Shown piece by piece: positions 58,891 through 64,000 of a stretch of 64,000 nucleotides of DNA. Location: the NCBI GenBank assembly GCA_030066665.1, contig JASJBD010000001.1, positions 1 through 64,000 on the forward strand, read 5' to 3'. Numbering within the stretch: position 1 is the first letter of the stretch; each line of letters opens with the position of its first letter. This stretch comes from Gammaproteobacteria bacterium (GTDB taxonomy: Bacteria > Pseudomonadota > Gammaproteobacteria > Steroidobacterales > GCA-2729495). Made by a program: the position numbers and the translations under genes. The notes beneath the pieces were generated by a model. The model did not search any database. It was not told where the DNA came from and saw only the letters and a program-made list of their open reading frames with translations.

Positions 58891-58922
58891 AAAAAAAACG
58901 CGAAGCTCCGGCAAGAGCCGGA
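58891..58922 (-). terminator. Intrinsic terminator downstream of 59007-59699
   Basis: Minus-strand hairpin tccggc-tctt-gccgga followed by gcttcgcg and T8. Confidence 0.45.
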
Positions 58923-59006
58923 ACGGCGCGTCATCTGGCAATTATTCGACCACAGGGTCGCAGGCATTGCAAACCTGCTGACCCCGTGACAATTCAGGAT
59001 TTGAAA

Positions 59007-59699
59007 CTACTGCGGCGTTACCGGCGCGTCGTCAGCCGTAGTCATGACGGTGCCCGGCTCCATTGCCCCGGTCGCCAGGGCCTTCATGTACGCCACGGTC
59101 GGGATGTGGCAATAGCTCTGGCCCTGAAACGCCTCCGGCAGCATCCACGTCATCCAGCTGTCGTAGTCCTGGTACAGGCCCGGTGAGTTGAAGTGAACCT
59201 TGCCGTCATCGCCAATAAAGCTCAGCTGAAAATCGGCCAGGTAGTTACGCCCGGTCATGAACGGCTCGTTGTCGTCCACGACGAATGCCGCTGCCCTGGC
59301 TGCCGCTGCCGGATCCACGCCTTGTAGTTCGGCGACGGCCTGCGCCTGCGCGCGCCGAGTGATTTCCGGGCAATACTGTTGCTTACCCGCGGCGTTTTCC
59401 CCGAACGCGTCCCGCAGGTGAGCGGCTGTTTTCACTTTGCATGAAACCATGACGGGCATTTGTCCCTGGTACGTCACAACCTGGAAAATCTCGAGAGGGT
59501 CGACCATCGGCTTGGAGGCCCGGTAAGCCGGCATGTCGCTGAAAACCGTGTTTTGCCCATCGATCGCAGTGTCGGCCAGGATTTTTTGCACCGCGACGCA
59601 GAATTCGTCGGAATCGGGCGCCGGCAACTGGGCGGCAGCGGTAGTCGACCAGAGGGCGAGCGGCACGAATGCCAGCAGGCAGCGCGTTATTATTGTCAT
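59007..59699 (-). CDS. Secreted four-Cys-domain protein of unknown function
   Basis: Signal peptide; FCVAVQKILADT, VMVSCKVKTAAHLRDAFGENAAGKQQYCPEI, GQSYCHIPTVAYMKALATG; homologous to the N-terminus of 36321-37943. Confidence 0.7.
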   Translation of the reverse strand: MTIITRCLLAFVPLALWSTTAAAQLPAPDSDEFCVAVQKILADTAIDGQNTVFSDMPAYRASKPMVDPLEIFQVVTYQGQMPVMVSCKVKTAAHLRDAFGENAAGKQQYCPEITRRAQAQAVAELQGVDPAAAARAAAFVVDDNEPFMTGRNYLADFQLSFIGDDGKVHFNSPGLYQDYDSWMTWMLPEAFQGQSYCHIPTVAYMKALATGAMEPGTVMTTADDAPVTPQ

Positions 59700-59741
59700 G
59701 GCATTTCCTTTGACGTACCCCGTAGAACCGGAGCGAGTGTA

Positions 59742-60701
59742 ATGCGCTGTGAACCAGGCACAATACCCCGATCTGCCCGCGTGCGGCAGTTGGCCATGGC
59801 GCTAGCGGTCTTTTTGCTAACGAGCCTCGTCCTGCTGCCGGCTCAGGCCGACTCCCACGCAAACCGGCTCATCCTGGTCGCCGGCGCGACCGGTACGCAG
59901 GGCGGCGCGGTCGCGCGTGAACTGCTCCGGCGCGGCTACGGGGTCCGCGGCCTGACGCGCGACCCGTCCAGTGACAGAGCCGTCGCGCTGACTGAACTTG
60001 GCGCCAAAATGGTTGCGGGCAATTTCGACGATCCGGCGTCCCTGCAGTCTGCAATGCGCGGCGCCTACGGCGTATTCGCGGTCACGGATTTCTGGGAACA
60101 CGGCTACGACAAAGAAGTGGCGCACGGCCGTGCGCTCGTTGACGCGGCAGAGAATGCCGGCGTGAAACACTTCGTCTACACCTCGGTCGCGGGTGCCGAT
60201 GAAAACACTGGCGTAGCGCACTTCGACAGCAAGTACGACGTGGAGCAATACCTGGCTGCATCCGATCTGACCTGGAGCGTCATTCGGCCGGTGTCTTTCA
60301 TGAACAACTGGTACTGGCGCCAGGACGAGATTCGGTCTGGCAGTTACATCGATCCGGCGGAACCGGAACAACGGCACCAGTGGATTGCAGCGGCCGACAT
60401 CGGTTTCTTTGCGGCCGAAGCCTTTGACCAGCCGGAATCCTGGGCCAGACGAGCCGAGGACATTGCCGGTGACGAACTGACGCTGGCGGAATTCGCCGCG
60501 TTGCTAAGCCGGGTAACTGGCCGTGAAGTACAGCATGAGCAGATCAGCTGGGCCGATTACGAAGCCAAGAATGGCGAGGACATGACGACCATGCACCGCT
60601 GGTTCGCCGAGCACGGCTACTCGGTGGATATTGCCGCGCTCCGCACGCGTTACCCAGGGCTGCAAACCGCGGCGCAGTTCCTCGAGGCAATGGACTGGTA
60701 A
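59742..60701 (+). CDS. Secreted NmrA-family atypical SDR
   Basis: Signal peptide then RLILVAGATGTQGGAVARELLRRGYGVRGLTRDPSSD; start at ATG 59742. Confidence 0.85.
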   Translation: MRCEPGTIPRSARVRQLAMALAVFLLTSLVLLPAQADSHANRLILVAGATGTQGGAVARELLRRGYGVRGLTRDPSSDRAVALTELGAKMVAGNFDDPASLQSAMRGAYGVFAVTDFWEHGYDKEVAHGRALVDAAENAGVKHFVYTSVAGADENTGVAHFDSKYDVEQYLAASDLTWSVIRPVSFMNNWYWRQDEIRSGSYIDPAEPEQRHQWIAAADIGFFAAEAFDQPESWARRAEDIAGDELTLAEFAALLSRVTGREVQHEQISWADYEAKNGEDMTTMHRWFAEHGYSVDIAALRTRYPGLQTAAQFLEAMDW

Positions 60702-60714
60702 CCGCCGGGCTCGA

Positions 60715-61827
60715 CTATGTCGACCAGGCCTTGACGCGCCGATAGATCACCAGCGATAACGCCCCCAGACCGAATAGCAACACGAAGGTCGACACCACGA
60801 TACCGACCGGCCGCAGGATATACAGCAGGCTCATGATGACGGTCACGACGGCAATGCCCGCCCAGGTCGCGCCGAGACTGGGATTCGCATCATCACGAAA
60901 CCGCTGGTGACCGAAGCGCGCCACCAGCACAATCCCCGACAGACCCCCGAGCAGGATTGCCAACAGGTAATCCAGCAGCACGACCGTGCCCAATAGCGCG
61001 CCGATACCGCTCAAATACAGCAGGAAGATAACGACCGGGGTGATTGCCAGCACGGCGAAGCCGACACCGAGCGTCATCCAGGGTGTGGACTTCAGCGTCG
61101 CGAGGCAATCGGCGCAAATCCCGCGAAACAGTGTATACAACACACCGGCGGCGAAGATGATCCCGAGCAACGCGTAGATGCGCGACAGGAACCCACGCCG
61201 CGGCCGGAAATCCCGCAGGGGCGGCCCCTCGCGGATTTCGCCTGCAATCAGCGCATCGTCGCTGATCCGTGGCTTGTTCTCACTTCGCCAAACAAGATCA
61301 CCATTGATCACGGCACCGTCGCCGATCCGAATGCGCTCGCCCCCCAGCTCGACGTCACCATCGACCTGGCCAGAAAACTCGATGCTCCCACCGACCGCTT
61401 TGACTTCACCGCCTATGGTGCCGGCAATATAGACCCGGCCCGCGGCAATCCAGGCCCAGTCCTCGATGCTGCTGCCCGACTCGATGCGAGCCTCCCCGCC
61501 GGCAATCACAGCGTGTCCGGCAACGTTGCCGGACACGGTTACCGTGCGCCCGGCCAAACGGACGTCGTCGGCAACCGAACCGCTGACCCTGATCGTGCGC
61601 CCGGCAGCGATGACGTCGTTGTCGACCGCACCGGCGACCACCACGGTCTGTCCCGCCAGCACCGCATCGCCGCCAATTGCTGCCTGAACCTCGACATCTC
61701 CCCCGGCCGCGTAAAGGTCATTGTCCATCGCGTCGCGCACGATCACGCTGCGACCGAATTCCTGCGCCGTAGTAGTCAACGGCAGCAAGCAGAGCGACAA
61801 GAGCAATAGACGGCGGGAGCTGCGCAT
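60715..61827 (-). CDS. Bactofilin/polymer-forming-like beta-helix membrane protein
   Basis: Signal peptide; hexapeptide-like repeats (AVDNDVIAAGRTIRVSGSVADDVRLAGRTVTVSGNVAGHAVIAGGEARI) followed by several TM segments. Confidence 0.65.
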   Translation of the reverse strand: MRSSRRLLLLSLCLLPLTTTAQEFGRSVIVRDAMDNDLYAAGGDVEVQAAIGGDAVLAGQTVVVAGAVDNDVIAAGRTIRVSGSVADDVRLAGRTVTVSGNVAGHAVIAGGEARIESGSSIEDWAWIAAGRVYIAGTIGGEVKAVGGSIEFSGQVDGDVELGGERIRIGDGAVINGDLVWRSENKPRISDDALIAGEIREGPPLRDFRPRRGFLSRIYALLGIIFAAGVLYTLFRGICADCLATLKSTPWMTLGVGFAVLAITPVVIFLLYLSGIGALLGTVVLLDYLLAILLGGLSGIVLVARFGHQRFRDDANPSLGATWAGIAVVTVIMSLLYILRPVGIVVSTFVLLFGLGALSLVIYRRVKAWST

Positions 61828-61909
61828 CGGTCGTCTCCTTTTTGTTATTGAGTGCGTCCAGTCACTATACGCGCTTGCTGTTTGGGCCGAAAGCGACCCT
61901 CTGGCGAGG

Positions 61910-62878
61910 CTATAGCGTCGGTATCCAGTCGCGCAGCGCCCGCCCAATAGCCTCTCCTGACACCTCCTGCACGAAGTGTCCACCGTAGACGCGGACCGTC
62001 TTCTGATTCGGCAACCGGCGCGCGAACGACAACAGTTCCTTGACGCTGAAAATAATTCCCGGCACGGCCTGCACGAATAGCTTGGGGACCTCGTTTGTTG
62101 CCAGCCAGGCTGAGTAGTCACGAATAATCTTGTCGTTGGCGGCTGGTTCTCCGCCCTGCGGCAATTCGCGGGGCCAGGAAAGCATGGGTCGGCGACTCTC
62201 GCCGGGTTCCAGAAACGGTCGCTGGTATTCCGCTTTGTCGGCGTCGCTAAGGTACAACCCGACTTCGCGCAACAGGCCTTGCATGAACATGTTGTCCTCC
62301 AGGATGGCTTTTTCGCCCCGCTCGGAGCGCAGCATCCGGAAGAACGGACTGGGTTCCGGATCGTATTCAGGATCCGGCGGCCGCAATAGGGCCTCCATGT
62401 ACGCAATGCCCCGGACACGGTCGGGATTCAGGGCAGCCCAGTTGAAACCCATCGCCGATCCCCAGTCGTGAATGACCAAGACGACGTTATCTTCGATGCC
62501 CAGCTTGTCCAGCAGGCCGAACACGTAGTCACGGTGCTGCAGGAATGTGTACGAACGCGGGCCGGCGTCCGGCAGTTTTTCCGAGTCACCCATGCCGATC
62601 ATGTCCGGCGCGATGCAACGCCCGAGGTGCTGCACCTGGGGTATGACCTTGCGCCACAAATAGGACGACGTGGGATTACCGTGCAGGAATACGATCGGAT
62701 CGCCGTCGCCGACCTCGTACCAGGCCATTCGTAACCCGTTGATCGTGGTGAAACGTTTGCTAGCCGACCAGGAACTCGCCGGAGCCTCGGCACCATTCGC
62801 GCGCCCCGTCAAACCGACGGCGGCAGCCGCTGCACCACCCGCAATGAGGCCACGCCGTGACAAGGTCTGCCTGTTCAT
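61910..62878 (-). CDS. Haloalkane-dehalogenase-like alpha/beta hydrolase, Tat-type signal
   Basis: PIVFLHGNPTSSYLWRKVIP, VIHDWGSAMGFNWA (Asp nucleophile + Trp), C-terminal GGHFVQEVSGEAIGRAL. Confidence 0.85.
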   Translation of the reverse strand: MNRQTLSRRGLIAGGAAAAAVGLTGRANGAEAPASSWSASKRFTTINGLRMAWYEVGDGDPIVFLHGNPTSSYLWRKVIPQVQHLGRCIAPDMIGMGDSEKLPDAGPRSYTFLQHRDYVFGLLDKLGIEDNVVLVIHDWGSAMGFNWAALNPDRVRGIAYMEALLRPPDPEYDPEPSPFFRMLRSERGEKAILEDNMFMQGLLREVGLYLSDADKAEYQRPFLEPGESRRPMLSWPRELPQGGEPAANDKIIRDYSAWLATNEVPKLFVQAVPGIIFSVKELLSFARRLPNQKTVRVYGGHFVQEVSGEAIGRALRDWIPTL

Positions 62879-62925
62879 ATTGCCCTCTCAGTCAGTTGTC
62901 GCTCCCCGCCTTGTAAGATACACCC

Positions 62926-63873
62926 ATGTCCGACCCGATCTGCTGGCTAATTGGCCGTCGCGCAATGATCGCCGCTATTCTCGCGCTGCTCGCCGCATGC
63001 GGACCAACGGCGCCGGAGCAACTGCCGGAGAATACGGAACGCGTGGCCGACGACGTGTATTTGTTCCGGCATGGGGAGCATCGCAGCCTGTTCCTGGTGT
63101 CGAACGATGGGGTCATCGTTACGGACCCCCTCAATGCCGCCGCGGCACGAGAGTATCGGCGGGCGATCGCAGCCATTACCGATCAGCCGGTGAAATTCGT
63201 GGTCTATTCACACTATCACTGGGACCGGGTATCCGGCGCCGAGGTGTTCACCGCGGACGGCGCCCAAGTCATTGCGCAGGCACGCTGCGGGGCGCGGTTC
63301 CGCGACAATCCCAATCCCGCGGTGGTCACGCCGGATACCACCTTCGACGATCGTTACGACGTTACCGTGGGAGAACAAACGCTGGAACTGCACTACTTTG
63401 GGCCGGCACATGGCGACTGTCTAACAGTGTTTCTCGTCCAGCCAGCCGGTCTAATGCAGATTGTCGATCTGGTCGAGCCCCCGCACGCGGCGTTTCCACC
63501 CGACCCGAATGTACCGTATGTAAAACCGCACAATCTGCGGCAGTTTTTTGCCGCAGTCGAAACGCTGGTGGATGACAGGCGCGTTAGCCAGGTGCTGGCC
63601 AGCCATGCGAGATTAATCGACGATGGCAGCGGCGGCCAGCAAGTATCGCCCCCGACTGCTCCGGCTGCCATCATCGCGGATCAGGCGCGGTTTTGGCAGG
63701 CAATCTATGCAACTGTTGAATCGGCTAAACGGGAGGGCCACGTTGGCATCGACAGCTTCGTGCGCATGCGCAAGGTCGACCTGACACCGTTCGAGTCGTT
63801 CGACGGCTACTCGAAAGACGACCTGCGAATCATCATGCGGCGGTTCGTCGGCTTCTACGACATGGGTCGCTAG
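62926..63873 (+). CDS. Metallo-beta-lactamase-fold lipoprotein-like hydrolase
   Basis: N-terminal LLAACG lipobox-like; FVVYSHYHWDRVSGAEVF; YFGPAHGDCLTVFL. Confidence 0.8.
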   Translation: MSDPICWLIGRRAMIAAILALLAACGPTAPEQLPENTERVADDVYLFRHGEHRSLFLVSNDGVIVTDPLNAAAAREYRRAIAAITDQPVKFVVYSHYHWDRVSGAEVFTADGAQVIAQARCGARFRDNPNPAVVTPDTTFDDRYDVTVGEQTLELHYFGPAHGDCLTVFLVQPAGLMQIVDLVEPPHAAFPPDPNVPYVKPHNLRQFFAAVETLVDDRRVSQVLASHARLIDDGSGGQQVSPPTAPAAIIADQARFWQAIYATVESAKREGHVGIDSFVRMRKVDLTPFESFDGYSKDDLRIIMRRFVGFYDMGR

Positions 63874-63877
63874 CAAA

Positions 63878-64000
63878 ATGACTATGAAGACACAGGCACT
63901 CGTGCTGCTGGCTGGCCTGCTGCTGTCATTGCCAGTGACGGCGCGGACGCCGGCCGACGAAGTGCCCCTGCTGATGCCGGGCACCAGGTTTCCATTCAAG
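63878..64000 (+). CDS. Partial secreted protein running off the window
   Basis: MTMKTQALVLLAGLLLSLPVTARTPADEVPLLMPGTRFPFK, open to the window end. Confidence 0.5.
   Translation, partial: MTMKTQALVLLAGLLLSLPVTARTPADEVPLLMPGTRFPFK

Overview
64 kb of GC-rich bacterial chromosome, probably from a gammaproteobacterium-like MAG or contig (inferred from gene content only). It is densely coding, with no rRNA or tRNA found by eye and no CRISPR array. Most of the window is a catabolic/redox gene neighbourhood: two LLM-type flavin monooxygenases, a Rieske oxygenase, several alpha/beta hydrolases, NmrA-type SDRs, an FAD/BBE oxidase, a flavin amine oxidase, a nitrilase, c-type cytochromes, a SoxC/SorA-like molybdoenzyme and MBL-fold enzymes. 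Two regions stand out. (1) A compact same-strand cluster at about 28.6-36.3 kb: NmrA-SDR, DUF1330-like, a divergent HemF-like (coproporphyrinogen oxidase family) protein, two different NifH/BchL-like ATPases, a NifD/BchN-like subunit, a NifK/BchB-like subunit with a PCP_red-like C-terminus, a cyclophilin-like/DUF3830-like protein and a small uncharacterised helical protein. It looks like an undescribed nitrogenase-like reductase, possibly acting on a tetrapyrrole. (2) A single 15.75 kb gene (5250 aa, minus strand, 12552-28304) encoding a giant repetitive autotransporter-type surface protein built from several distinct repeat families. Smaller points of interest are a perfect 21-bp palindrome, a structured leader with a mini-ORF and terminator upstream of greB, a four-Cys domain found both alone and fused to a hydrolase, and a 77-bp fold-back inverted repeat at the window start. 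All family assignments come from reading the translations and remembered motifs; no searches were run.
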